DNA of 35,581 bases from assembly GCA_964446585.1 (NCBI GenBank), contig CAYUPI010000058.1:1-35581 (forward strand), given 5' to 3'. This document shows, piece after piece, positions 13,906 to 21,367 of the stretch. Made by a program: the position numbers and the translations under genes. The notes below the pieces were generated by a model. The model was not told the DNA's origin, searched no databases, and saw only the letters and a program-made list of their open reading frames with translations. Origin of the DNA: CAYUPI01 sp964446585. Lineage in GTDB: Bacteria; Verrucomicrobiota; Verrucomicrobiia; Limisphaerales; UBA8199. Each line of letters begins with the position of its first letter. Within the stretch, counting starts at the first letter, position 1.

Positions 13906-16398
13906 ATGTGGTCTATTAAGCGCCGTTTGAAGTGCTTCCGAGTCGTTTCTAAGGTTGGCGGAGTCCTCGGGCTGAGTCCGGCTTTGCTGGCCGGAATATT
14001 CTCATTTTTCTCGGCGGTAGAAATTCAAGCGCAGAATACCGCTTTCCCTTCCGCCGCGCCCCCTACCGGCTTTCGAATGCTGGCAGGGCATGTTCAGCCC
14101 GCCACGGCACAACTCACTCCGTTGGGCGAGGTGCCGGATGAGCAACGCCTGGCGCTGGCGATTTCGCTGCCGTTGCGTGAGCCGGGCCGATTGCAGCAAC
14201 TGCTGCGCGAAATCTATGATCCGGCCAGCACGAATTATCACCACTATTTGACGCCGGAACAATTTCGCGATCAATTTGGCGCTCTCGAATCTGATTATGC
14301 GGCTGTGATAGGTTTCGCACGAGCCAACCGATTCATCATAACGGGGACGCACCCGAATCGGCTCGTGCTCGACGTCAATGCCAGCGCCGCCGACATCAAG
14401 CATGCATTCCACGTGACGCTGCGCAGTTATCGTCATCCGACCGAAGACCGCACCTTTTTCGCACCTGACTTCGAGCCGACAGCGGAGGCGACGCTGTCGA
14501 TCCTGCACATCAGCGGGCTGGACAATTACTCGATCCCGCATCCGCATTACCGAGTCAGGCCACTTGACCAAACCAGCGGGCCGGAACCGCGCAGCGGCTC
14601 CGGGCCGAGCGGGACCTATCTCGGGAACGATTTTCGCGCGGCCTATGTGCCGGGCACTACCCTGACTGGGACCGGCCAAAGCGTCGGCCTGCTGGAGTTC
14701 GACGGTTACTACGCGGGTGACATTACTTCTTACAAGAACCAAATGGGTCTGGGCGGCAACGACCCGCAACTGGTGAATGTGGCCGTAGATGGCGGAGTGT
14801 CTAACCCGGGCCAGGGCAACATTGAGGTGGCACTGGACATCGAGATGGCGATAGCGATGGCGCCGGGCCTGTCGAAGATCTTTGTGTATGAAGCGCCCAA
14901 TCCCAGTCCCTGGGTGGATTTGCTGAGCAGGATGGCCAACGACAATTTGGCCCGGCAACTTTCCTGCTCGTGGGGTGGCGGCCCGGCCGACGCTGCCTCT
15001 GAGCAGATTTTTCAACAAATGGCGGCCCAGGGCCAATCGTTTTTCAACGCGTCGGGCGATTCGGATGCATTTACTGGCGCCATTCCCTTTCCATCGGACA
15101 GCCCGAACATCACGCAGGTGGGTGGAACAACACTGACCACCGGCGGCGGAGCGTCCTACTCGTCGGAAACGGTTTGGAATTGGGGCAGAGGCACGGGCAG
15201 CAGCGGCGGCATCAGCACAACTTACGGCATTCCGCTCTGGCAGCAGAGCGTGAGCATGGCATCGAATCAAGGATCAACCACGATGCGGAATGTTCCCGAC
15301 GTCGCGCTAACCGCAGACAATATTTACACCATATATAATAACGGCAGCGCCGGGTCGGTGGGTGGCACGAGTGCCGCGGCGCCGCTGTGGGCCGCGCTTG
15401 CCGCACTCGTGAATCAGCAGAGTGCGTCCGCTGGCATCCCGCCGGTGGGTTTCCTGAACCCCGCGCTGTATGCCATTGCAACAGGACCGAATTACGCAGC
15501 CTGCTTTCACGACACCACGGCGGGGAACAACACCTGGAGGAGCAGCAGAACCAAATTCTACGCAGTCGCCGGCTACGACCTCTGCACAGGCTGGGGGACA
15601 CCCAACGGCACGAACCTGATCAATGTTCTGGCGCCGATTCCGACGCCGCTGGTCGCCGCCTTCGTTGGTTCGCCTACCACGGGCGCGGCGCCGCTCAGCG
15701 TCACTTTCGCCGACAACTCCAGCGGAAGCATCGACAATCGGTACTGGGACTTCGGTAACGGTGTAACGACTAACACTTCCGCGGTGACGACTTTTGCTTT
15801 CACCTACGATTCCCCTGGCACGAACACGGTGAGCCTGACGGTTTCCGGCCCCGGCGTCACGAACACATTGACCCAAAGCGCCTATATCGTGGTCACCAAT
15901 TCCGCCGCGGTGACCCTGTCGAACCCGCCGTCGATCACAACCCAGCCGCAGGACCAGGTGCTTCTGGCGGGTCGCGATGCGGTGTTCACGGTCCAGGCGA
16001 CGGGCACCCTGCCGCTCACCTACCAGTGGCGCTTCGGCGGCACAGACATTTCAGGTGCGACAGACTCTGGTTACACGCGGCCCAATGTCCAACCGCCGGA
16101 TGGCGGCCTTTACGATGTCGTAGTGACAAATACATTTAACTCGGTGACAAGTTCAGCAGCCAGGCTGACTGTCGTGAATCGCCCGTTGCTGATGGCGCCG
16201 AGCCTGTTGAGCGATGGCACGTTCACGTTCCTGCTGAGCGGCGACGCTGGTTTCAATTACGCCATTGAGGCCACGACCAACCTCACCGATTGGGCCGTGG
16301 TCACCACCTTGACGAACGCAAACGGTCTCATTCCATTTGCAGAGACTAACTTGCCAGGAACTCTTCTTCGCGCCTATCGCGCCCGCCTGCTACCGTAG
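13906..16398 (+). CDS. S53 (sedolisin/kumamolisin) peptidase with PKD and Ig-like modules
   Basis: The product has 830 residues. A signal segment (about 17-42, ending IQAQ) is followed by a pro-kumamolisin activation domain (~70-215; YHHYLTPEQF). The catalytic domain (~235-570) carries the sedolisin residues: Glu307 and Asp311 in EVALD, Asp385 in SGDSD, and the nucleophile Ser489 in GGTSAAAP. The calcium-site region YDLCTGWGTPNG lies near its end. Residues ~583-668 are a PKD domain (SVTFADNSSGSIDNRYWDFG) and ~672-768 an Ig-like domain (PPSITTQPQDQV, LTYQWRFGG). The last ~60 residues (FTFLLSGDAGFNYAIEAT) match a terminal module common in exported verrucomicrobial proteins. It is probably a secreted endopeptidase, acid-active as is usual in the family, with modules for surface or substrate binding. 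Confidence 0.93.
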   Translation: MWSIKRRLKCFRVVSKVGGVLGLSPALLAGIFSFFSAVEIQAQNTAFPSAAPPTGFRMLAGHVQPATAQLTPLGEVPDEQRLALAISLPLREPGRLQQLLREIYDPASTNYHHYLTPEQFRDQFGALESDYAAVIGFARANRFIITGTHPNRLVLDVNASAADIKHAFHVTLRSYRHPTEDRTFFAPDFEPTAEATLSILHISGLDNYSIPHPHYRVRPLDQTSGPEPRSGSGPSGTYLGNDFRAAYVPGTTLTGTGQSVGLLEFDGYYAGDITSYKNQMGLGGNDPQLVNVAVDGGVSNPGQGNIEVALDIEMAIAMAPGLSKIFVYEAPNPSPWVDLLSRMANDNLARQLSCSWGGGPADAASEQIFQQMAAQGQSFFNASGDSDAFTGAIPFPSDSPNITQVGGTTLTTGGGASYSSETVWNWGRGTGSSGGISTTYGIPLWQQSVSMASNQGSTTMRNVPDVALTADNIYTIYNNGSAGSVGGTSAAAPLWAALAALVNQQSASAGIPPVGFLNPALYAIATGPNYAACFHDTTAGNNTWRSSRTKFYAVAGYDLCTGWGTPNGTNLINVLAPIPTPLVAAFVGSPTTGAAPLSVTFADNSSGSIDNRYWDFGNGVTTNTSAVTTFAFTYDSPGTNTVSLTVSGPGVTNTLTQSAYIVVTNSAAVTLSNPPSITTQPQDQVLLAGRDAVFTVQATGTLPLTYQWRFGGTDISGATDSGYTRPNVQPPDGGLYDVVVTNTFNSVTSSAARLTVVNRPLLMAPSLLSDGTFTFLLSGDAGFNYAIEATTNLTDWAVVTTLTNANGLIPFAETNLPGTLLRAYRARLLP

Positions 16399-16511
16399 CC
16401 TGGGGTACAGTTCGCAGGTACTGCTGAAGCATTTCCGCGGATCGAGCGTGGAGTGCGCAAGCCGGCGGATAGTCCGCAGGCGGCGGCGGCAGCGACTTCT
16501 TGCTTTGCGGA

Positions 16512-17066
16512 CTAACTTTTGGCCGGAGCCTCGACGAGCAACTTCTTCACTACTGTCTCGACGTGGCCTGGTTGCAGGCCGATGACGCGCACGATGCCCT
16601 TGCGGTCAACGACCGCGTAAGTCGGATAGTAATGGACCTCCCACGCCTTCTGTGACTTGAGTTGGGAATCGCGGGCGGTCGGATACTCGATTCCCCTGTC
16701 CTTGACCGTTTGCGGCATTTTTTCCTGGCCGCGAACATTTGTGCAGACCCCGACGATGACCAGTCCCTGGTCCTTGTATTTTTTCAGCAACTCGTTGTTG
16801 TGCGGAATCGCAGCCATGCAGGGGCCGCACCAGGTGGCGTAAAAGTCCACGATAACCACCTTGCCCTTCATGTCTTCGGGTTTAACCTGGCCGTTTATCC
16901 AGCCGGCCAGGTCCAGCGCCGGCATCGGCTTGCCTTCGAGGGCGGCGTGCTGGCTGCGAACTTTCGCGTCCTTGTCCCAGGTCCAGCTCTCGGGAAACTC
17001 TCCAGCGCGAACGCTCAAAGCGAGAACAAGCAACGTTCCAGCGGAAAGATAATGGGATTTGTTCAT
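16512..17066 (-). CDS. TlpA/ResA-like exported thioredoxin
   Basis: The protein has 184 residues with an N-terminal signal peptide (MNKSHYLSAGTLLVLALSVR, then AGEF). The thioredoxin fold has the redox motif WCGPC (79-83) in VIVDFYATWCGPC and a cis-Pro in HYYPTYAVVDRKG. AhpC/TSA- and TlpA-type domains of this size reduce or oxidise disulfides in the periplasm, for example during cytochrome c maturation; the partner is not evident here. CGPC is typical of reducing members. It is monocistronic: the spacer to the peptidase gene (16399-16511) shows nothing and the rpsT gene is divergent. Confidence 0.9.
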   Translation of the reverse strand: MNKSHYLSAGTLLVLALSVRAGEFPESWTWDKDAKVRSQHAALEGKPMPALDLAGWINGQVKPEDMKGKVVIVDFYATWCGPCMAAIPHNNELLKKYKDQGLVIVGVCTNVRGQEKMPQTVKDRGIEYPTARDSQLKSQKAWEVHYYPTYAVVDRKGIVRVIGLQPGHVETVVKKLLVEAPAKS

Positions 17067-17072
17067 AGGTGG

Positions 17073-17102
17073 AAGCTACGCTCGACCACGGATTCGAGTC
17101 AA
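17073..17102 (-). promoter_or_regulatory. Candidate promoter abutting the TlpA start codon
   Basis: On the minus strand TTGACT (17102-17097), an 18-base gap, then TAGCTT (17078-17073). The predicted transcription start falls on or next to the ATG at 17066, which would make the mRNA leaderless. Sequence match only. Confidence 0.35.
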
Positions 17103-17154
17103 CAACGGAAGACGCAAACCGCGCCGGCCATCGTGTTTTCCGCGGCATTCGCCG

Positions 17155-17182
17155 TTGACAACCGCGTGCAATTGGCTAAGGT
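17155..17182 (+). promoter_or_regulatory. rpsT: Sigma70-type promoter for rpsT
   Basis: TTGACA at 17155-17160, a 16-base spacer and TAAGGT at 17177-17182 lie 32 bases before the rpsT ATG. No Shine-Dalgarno sequence is obvious in the short leader. Confidence 0.55.
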
Positions 17183-17214
17183 GCCGCCCCTGAATTTTTG
17201 AGCAAAATTGAACT

Positions 17215-17478
17215 ATGCCGAACACGAAGTCAGCCGAGCGCCGCATGCGCAGCAGTGCGCGCAAACAAGCCCATAACCACAGCACCAAATCGCGCCTCCA
17301 CACATTGGAGAGGAATTATCTGGAGTTGCTGCGCGCAGGGAGCAAAGACGAGGCCGCGAAAGCATTGCCGACGCTCAGTTCTGCCTTTGACAAGGCGGCC
17401 AAGGGTGGCGTCATTCATCGTGCGACAGCCGATCGCAAGAAATCCCGACTGGCGCTACGCCTGGCCCACCCCGCGTAA
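17215..17478 (+). CDS. rpsT: 30S ribosomal protein S20
   Basis: The 87-residue basic protein is of normal S20 length and shows the family pattern: MPNTKSAERRMRSSARKQ at the start, then NHSTKSRLHTLERN, a short acidic helix, and FDKAAKGGVIHRATADRKKSRLALRL at the end (shown here as two adjoining parts, AAKGGVIHRATADRKK and SRLALRL). It binds 16S rRNA in the small subunit. The gene is single and its 3' end overlaps the 3' end of the convergent glycosyltransferase gene by 24 bp. Both frames keep family-like sequence near their ends. Confidence 0.96.
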   Translation: MPNTKSAERRMRSSARKQAHNHSTKSRLHTLERNYLELLRAGSKDEAAKALPTLSSAFDKAAKGGVIHRATADRKKSRLALRLAHPA

Positions 17479-18237
17479 CCGCGCACCGGTTGGCTGCGCC
17501 GGAAAAAGCCGGTTCGGAAGTCCCATCTTCGCCAGGCGAAATCTCAGCGCCGTCGCCAGGCAACCGAAGCCGTATTTGATGCTGCGCCGCAAGGTGATCG
17601 ATGACGCCTCCGGGAAATACTTGGTCGGGCAACTGACCTCGCCGATGGTAAACCCGCGCCAAAGAATTTGCGCCAGCATTTGGTTGTCGAAAACGAAATC
17701 GTCTGAGTTGTCTGCAAAATGAAGGGATTCCAGCAACGGCCGGGAAAAGGCGCGATACCCAGTGTGGTACTCGGAAAGCTTGGCCCCGAAGAGAATGTTC
17801 TCGATCAGGGTCAGGACGCGGTTGGCAAAATACTTCCAGACCGGCATCCCACCCTTTAACGCATAGCCTCCCAGGATCCGGCTGCCCAGGACGCACGGGT
17901 GCAAACCGTTTCCGATGATTGAAACCATGGCTGGGATGAGCTTGGGAGTGTACTGGTAATCCGGGTGGATCATAATCACGATATCGGCCCCAGCCTCGAG
18001 CGCCAGCCGATAACAGGTCTTTTGATTGGCGCCATAGCCTTTGTTGACCTCGTGCACATGAACCTGAACGCCCTCGAGGCTCCGGGCCACCGCGACCGTG
18101 TCGTCCCGGCTGCCATCATCCACAAGTATGATCCGATCGACCAATTGCTGCTCCTGGACTTCAGCGTAGGTCTGTCTCAGTGTTCTGGCCGCGTTATAGG
18201 CGGGCATGACCACGACGACCTTTTTGTCCAGATACAT
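17455..18237 (-). CDS. Family 2 glycosyltransferase (polyprenyl-phosphate sugar synthase type)
   Basis: The 260-residue GT-A protein resembles dolichyl/polyprenyl-phosphate mannose synthases. It has VVVVMPAYNAARTL at the start, LVDDGSRDDT (DDGS at 40-43, nucleotide-sugar site), NKGYGANQKT, IHPDYQY (Asp93, DxD-like metal site) and HTGYRAFSR. There is no long C-terminal membrane part, only a modestly hydrophobic segment near KYFANRVLTLIENILFG, so it would act at the cytoplasmic face of the membrane. The acceptor and sugar cannot be told. It lies 47 bp downstream of the CBM9-like gene on the same strand. Its last 24 bp run into the convergent rpsT gene. Confidence 0.9.
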   Translation of the reverse strand: MYLDKKVVVVMPAYNAARTLRQTYAEVQEQQLVDRIILVDDGSRDDTVAVARSLEGVQVHVHEVNKGYGANQKTCYRLALEAGADIVIMIHPDYQYTPKLIPAMVSIIGNGLHPCVLGSRILGGYALKGGMPVWKYFANRVLTLIENILFGAKLSEYHTGYRAFSRPLLESLHFADNSDDFVFDNQMLAQILWRGFTIGEVSCPTKYFPEASSITLRRSIKYGFGCLATALRFRLAKMGLPNRLFPAQPTGARLRGVGQA

Positions 18238-18284
18238 GATGCCGGGCAGGCTAACGGAAGCGCCCTGGCTTGTGCAATGCGGGA

Positions 18285-19058
18285 TCAGGGTGAGTCACTA
18301 AACTCCAGGTAACCGAACCGGCTTGGTTCATGGAAACCAGGGCGCAAGGTGGGCGACCAGCTCAAGAGCTCTGGCGGCAGGCCTTTGGTTCGATTATAGC
18401 GATAAAAATTCGCGCGCCAGATTTCTTTGGGTTTAGGCGTCGGCTCGCTGAGGTCTGCGAATGGAATCATGACTTCCACCTGCCAATACTCATCCTTATC
18501 GGAGGAGTCATTCACGGTGCCTTTGAGTGTGACGGCGCTTTTCATGCCTTTGGCCGTGTAGCTCCAGTCACCCTGAAAAGCCTTTGAAAAGCCGTGCTCG
18601 TCTAGATCGTTGGTGATAATTGCGTCGAACACGCCGCCCAAGGGGTTCCACTGAAGTTCGAAGTAACGGCCAAGCTCCTTTGCGGTGACGAAGAATTCAA
18701 CGACCTCCTCTTCCCAGAACTTGCTATCGCGATTGGTCAGCGTGGCCTGGATATCAACGTCCTGGCAGGTCCAGCCGAGGTAAAGCGCGTGGTCATCGTA
18801 CCAGAGCCGCAACTGGGTGAGCTCCCGTTCGCGGCCCGAGCCATCATTCTTATAGAAAGGTCCCAAGACCGCTGCCTTGGCCCAAACTGGCTCGTCCAAC
18901 TTGCCATCGATGGTCACCGGTCCGCGGAGCTTCGGAACCAGGACCCGCTTGGGTGGAGTTAGTGATTTGGGAGCAGGTGTTGAGTCAGCCGACGGGGCGG
19001 AGGACGCGCAAGTGATTCCTAAAATCACAACAGCCGCACATTGCAGTGGCCACGTCAT
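18285..19058 (-). CDS. Exported CBM9-like carbohydrate-binding protein
   Basis: Using the ATG at 19058 the product has 257 residues with a signal peptide (MTWPLQCAAVVILGITCASS). The rest is one CBM9/DOMON-type beta-sandwich domain: GPVTIDGKLDEPVWAKA, a hallmark opening, then LRLWYDDHALYLGWTCQD, EEEVVEFFV, YFELQWNPLGGVFDA, WQVEVMIPFADL, and RFGYLEFSDS at the end. Such domains bind xylan or other sugars, or appear alone in exported proteins of unknown role. A start at 19094 would put 12 residues before the signal peptide and was not chosen. It is probably cotranscribed with the glycosyltransferase downstream. The 156-bp spacer upstream separates it from a divergent gene. Confidence 0.82.
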   Translation of the reverse strand: MTWPLQCAAVVILGITCASSAPSADSTPAPKSLTPPKRVLVPKLRGPVTIDGKLDEPVWAKAAVLGPFYKNDGSGRERELTQLRLWYDDHALYLGWTCQDVDIQATLTNRDSKFWEEEVVEFFVTAKELGRYFELQWNPLGGVFDAIITNDLDEHGFSKAFQGDWSYTAKGMKSAVTLKGTVNDSSDKDEYWQVEVMIPFADLSEPTPKPKEIWRANFYRYNRTKGLPPELLSWSPTLRPGFHEPSRFGYLEFSDSP

Positions 19059-19180
19059 CGGCGCCAGGGTACGGGAGTCACCACACCGGGTCAATTCGGA
19101 CCGCGCGAAAAACCCGGTTCAATTATGCAGGAGCGTCTTTCCAGGAGTGGGGCCTTAAAGAGATAGCGGAGGAGTGCGCG

Positions 19181-19208
19181 TTGTGGGCGTCTGGATCTGG
19201 GCTACAAT
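19181..19208 (+). promoter_or_regulatory. Candidate promoter for the aldo/keto reductase
   Basis: TTGTGG at 19181-19186, a 16-base spacer and TACAAT at 19203-19208. Transcription would start at about 19215, exactly at the GTG start candidate, or 15 bases before the ATG at 19230. Confidence 0.45.
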
Positions 19209-19214
19209 TTACCT

Positions 19215-20135
19215 GTGAATGAAACAGCAATGAATGAACCAACGCTCGGCGGGCGGTTCACGTTTCCCGGCACTTCACTGACGGTCCACAGAATGGGCTA
19301 CGGCGCGATGCAATTGGCCGGCCCCGGCGTGTGGGGGCCGCCCAGGGACCCGGACGGCGCCGTCGCCGTCCTCCGTGAGGCCGCGGCAGCCGGCGTGAAC
19401 CACATCGACACGGCTGACTTCTACGGCCCACATGTCACGAACCAGATTATCCGCAAGGCTCTGCATCCTTACCCCGCAGGACTGGTGATCGTGACTAAGC
19501 TGGGAGCCCGGCGCCTGCCTGACCAGTCGTGGCAGCCGGCCATCTCGCCGCAGGACCTCACCGACGGCGTCCACGACAACCTCCGCAACCTGGGCCTGGA
19601 TGCGCTCGACATCGTCAACTATCGCGCGATGGGATCGATCCACGGCCCCAAGGAGGGCTCCATCGCCGAGCAGATGACGGTGCTGGCCGGCCTCCGGCGC
19701 CGGGGATTGATCCGTCACATCGGCCTGAGCAACGTCACAGCCGCCCAGGTGGTCGAGGCGCAAGCGATCACGGAAATCGTGTGCGTGCAGAACAATTACA
19801 ACCTGGCGAATCGGGCCGACGACGCGCTAATCGACGACCTGGCCCGGCAGGGCATCGCGTACGTGCCGTTCTTCCCGCTCGGCGGGTTCACGCCACTGCA
19901 GTCGTCCACACTGTCGTCCGTCGCGGGCCGACTCGGGGCCACGCCGATGCAGGTCGCGCTGGCTTGGTTGCTGCATCGGTCGCCCAACATCCTGTTGATC
20001 CCCGGCACGTCGTCGGTCGCCCACCTCCGTGAGAACCTCAAGGCCGCAACCCTGGAACTACCGCCGCATACTGTTGCCGAGCTAGACTCCATCGCAGCCA
20101 ATGCGGCCAGTCGTAGTTCCGAACGTCAACGTTGA
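19215..20135 (+). CDS. Aldo/keto reductase, YdbC/PdxI-like
   Basis: The 306-residue TIM-barrel oxidoreductase would reduce an aldehyde or ketone with NADPH in the cytoplasm. Visible catalytic residues are Asp65 and Tyr70 in HIDTADFYGP and Lys95 in VTKLG. The usual active-site His position (in a DxxxxH pattern) is Arg137 (LDIVNYRAMG), as I recall for the YdbC/pyridoxal-reductase-like branch. The cofactor region LLIPGTSSVAHLRENL is near the end. GTG at 19215 and ATG at 19230 are both possible starts. The gene is richer in G and C, with strong use of C/G-ending codons (CTC, CTG, GTC, GAC), than flanking genes, which suggests transfer, perhaps from a high-GC soil bacterium. The real substrate is unknown. 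Confidence 0.9.
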   Translation: MNETAMNEPTLGGRFTFPGTSLTVHRMGYGAMQLAGPGVWGPPRDPDGAVAVLREAAAAGVNHIDTADFYGPHVTNQIIRKALHPYPAGLVIVTKLGARRLPDQSWQPAISPQDLTDGVHDNLRNLGLDALDIVNYRAMGSIHGPKEGSIAEQMTVLAGLRRRGLIRHIGLSNVTAAQVVEAQAITEIVCVQNNYNLANRADDALIDDLARQGIAYVPFFPLGGFTPLQSSTLSSVAGRLGATPMQVALAWLLHRSPNILLIPGTSSVAHLRENLKAATLELPPHTVAELDSIAANAASRSSERQR

Positions 20136-20345
20136 TGTCACCAGCATCGCCTCAAGGGGCCTTATATCCGGTTGGCTCCGTCCTGGCAACCGTGGGGTGC
20201 TGAGGTGAAAGAGTCGAAATAGTGAAAAATGACGCTTGCGCGCTTGCACGAATTTTTTTGCGGCGCGTAGAAAGCCCAAGACTCGGACTTGAAGCGAGCA
20301 ACGCTCACAGCTCGACTTGTGCCGCTCTTTTGGGTATTCACGGTC

Positions 20346-20690
20346 ATGAAAACGCCTCTTTCGAGCATAGCTCTATTTGCCACTGCCGCGCTCTTTGGAG
20401 CCGTCGGACAATTCCTTTACAAAGCCGGATCAGTCCGCGTCACGAGCTCGCCGCTGAGTTTCCTTAACTTATGGCTTTTGGGCGGCGTCATATGTTATGT
20501 CGCCGTTATGGTTCTGTTTGTCGCTGCATTCAAGCGCGGGGGAGAACTCACGGTCCTTTACCCGATTTATGCGAGCACATTTATTTGGGCTGCACTCATT
20601 TCGTTCACCGCTTACGGCACATCCATCAAATTGGTAAATGTGACGGGGATGGTTTTGTTGGTGGCAGGGATGTTTCTAATGGGAAAGTGA
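20346..20690 (+). CDS. Four-helix DMT/SMR-type membrane protein
   Basis: From ATG 20346 the protein has 114 residues and four hydrophobic helices: SIALFATAALFGAVGQFLY, LWLLGGVICYVAVMVLFVAA, LTVLYPIYASTFIWAALIS and VNVTGMVLLVAGMFLMG. Size and pattern fit the small multidrug resistance/EamA-half group, such as EmrE or ArnE/ArnF-type lipid-carrier flippases. An upstream in-frame ATG at 20289 would add 19 residues, which would make the N-terminus unusual. Its stop is 2 bases before the next ATG, so it is translationally linked to the CDP-alcohol transferase. From this context a lipid or lipid-precursor flippase is more likely than a drug pump (inference). Confidence 0.78.
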   Translation: MKTPLSSIALFATAALFGAVGQFLYKAGSVRVTSSPLSFLNLWLLGGVICYVAVMVLFVAAFKRGGELTVLYPIYASTFIWAALISFTAYGTSIKLVNVTGMVLLVAGMFLMGK

Positions 20691-20692
20691 GC

Positions 20693-21367
20693 ATGGGAAA
20701 GAGCGATTACGAACCCACCGACCGGCGTCCCATCGCGAGCCGGGAGCGCCGGATATGGCAGCGCGTCGCCAGTTTTCTGGCTGCTCACCAGGTCTCTCCA
20801 AACTCGATTTCGATAATGGGCATGCTCGTTGGGGTGATCGCCGGGATACTCCTGGCCCGCGCAAGGTTCGTAGCGGATGACGGTGCGCAGCGCGCGCTCT
20901 GGCTGATGGGGGCTGCCGGAATCCAACTGCGGCTTTTGGCCAATATGCTCGATGGCATGGTGGCGATTGAGACTCACAAAGCTTCGCGAGTGGGCGAACT
21001 CTACAATGAACTTCCCGACCGTGTCTCGGATGTTGCGATCATTATCGGGGCCGGTTACGCGTCTAGTAGTCCGCCGGAGTTGGGATATATCGCCGCGTGT
21101 CTCGCGATTCTGACGGCGTACGTGCGAGCAGTCGGCAAGGCAAATGGCGTGGCGAACTTGTTTATTGGTCCGATGGCCAAGCCTCACCGGATGTTTGTAT
21201 TGACGGTCGCGGCGGTCTTAATGGCAATGCTCCCGCGCAATTGGCGGCCCGTCTGGGCCAGCTTCACTGTTCCGTCCTTCGCGCTTGCGATTATTATCAT
21301 CGGCTGCTTGGTGACGGTGGTTCGCCGATTGCGCATGATCGTGCGCCATCTGCAGGAGGTCGCGTAA
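20693..21367 (+). CDS. CDP-alcohol phosphatidyltransferase with variant motif
   Basis: The product has 224 residues and several membrane helices (MGMLVGVIAGILLARA, LGYIAACLAILTAYV, FVLTVAAVLMAML, FALAIIIIGCLVTVV). The family motif D-x2-D-G-x2-A-R-x8-G-x3-D-x3-D is matched in spacing but altered: Asn84-x2-Asp87-Gly88-x2-Ala91-Ile92-x8-Gly101-x3-Asn105-x3-Asp109, with Asp113 after three more residues. Thus first Asp, Arg and third Asp are replaced, unless the active helix has shifted by one turn to use Asp109/Asp113. The motif GELYNELPDRVSD looks like a conserved variant rather than decay. The expected reaction is transfer of a phosphatidyl group from CDP-diacylglycerol to an alcohol. It precedes a CdsA-like gene with a 1-base overlap, like the E. 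coli ynbA-ynbB pair. Confidence 0.8.
   Translation: MGKSDYEPTDRRPIASRERRIWQRVASFLAAHQVSPNSISIMGMLVGVIAGILLARARFVADDGAQRALWLMGAAGIQLRLLANMLDGMVAIETHKASRVGELYNELPDRVSDVAIIIGAGYASSSPPELGYIAACLAILTAYVRAVGKANGVANLFIGPMAKPHRMFVLTVAAVLMAMLPRNWRPVWASFTVPSFALAIIIIGCLVTVVRRLRMIVRHLQEVA
21354..21360 (+). promoter_or_regulatory. Strong ribosome-binding site for the CdsA-like gene
   Basis: AGGAGGT lies 6 bases before the ATG at 21367, inside the end of the preceding gene. It fixes the start within the TAATG overlap rather than at upstream in-frame codons. Confidence 0.75.

Noticed and set aside
14002..15270. Long minus-strand frame (422 codons) opposite the S53 peptidase
   Set aside because: The sense strand carries all catalytic residues of S53; the antisense translation is Arg-rich and without motif.
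20471..20692. N-terminal extension of the CDP-alcohol transferase frame
   Set aside because: It lies within the preceding four-helix membrane protein gene in another frame and is Cys/Arg-rich; the ATG at 20693 fits the family and the operon spacing.
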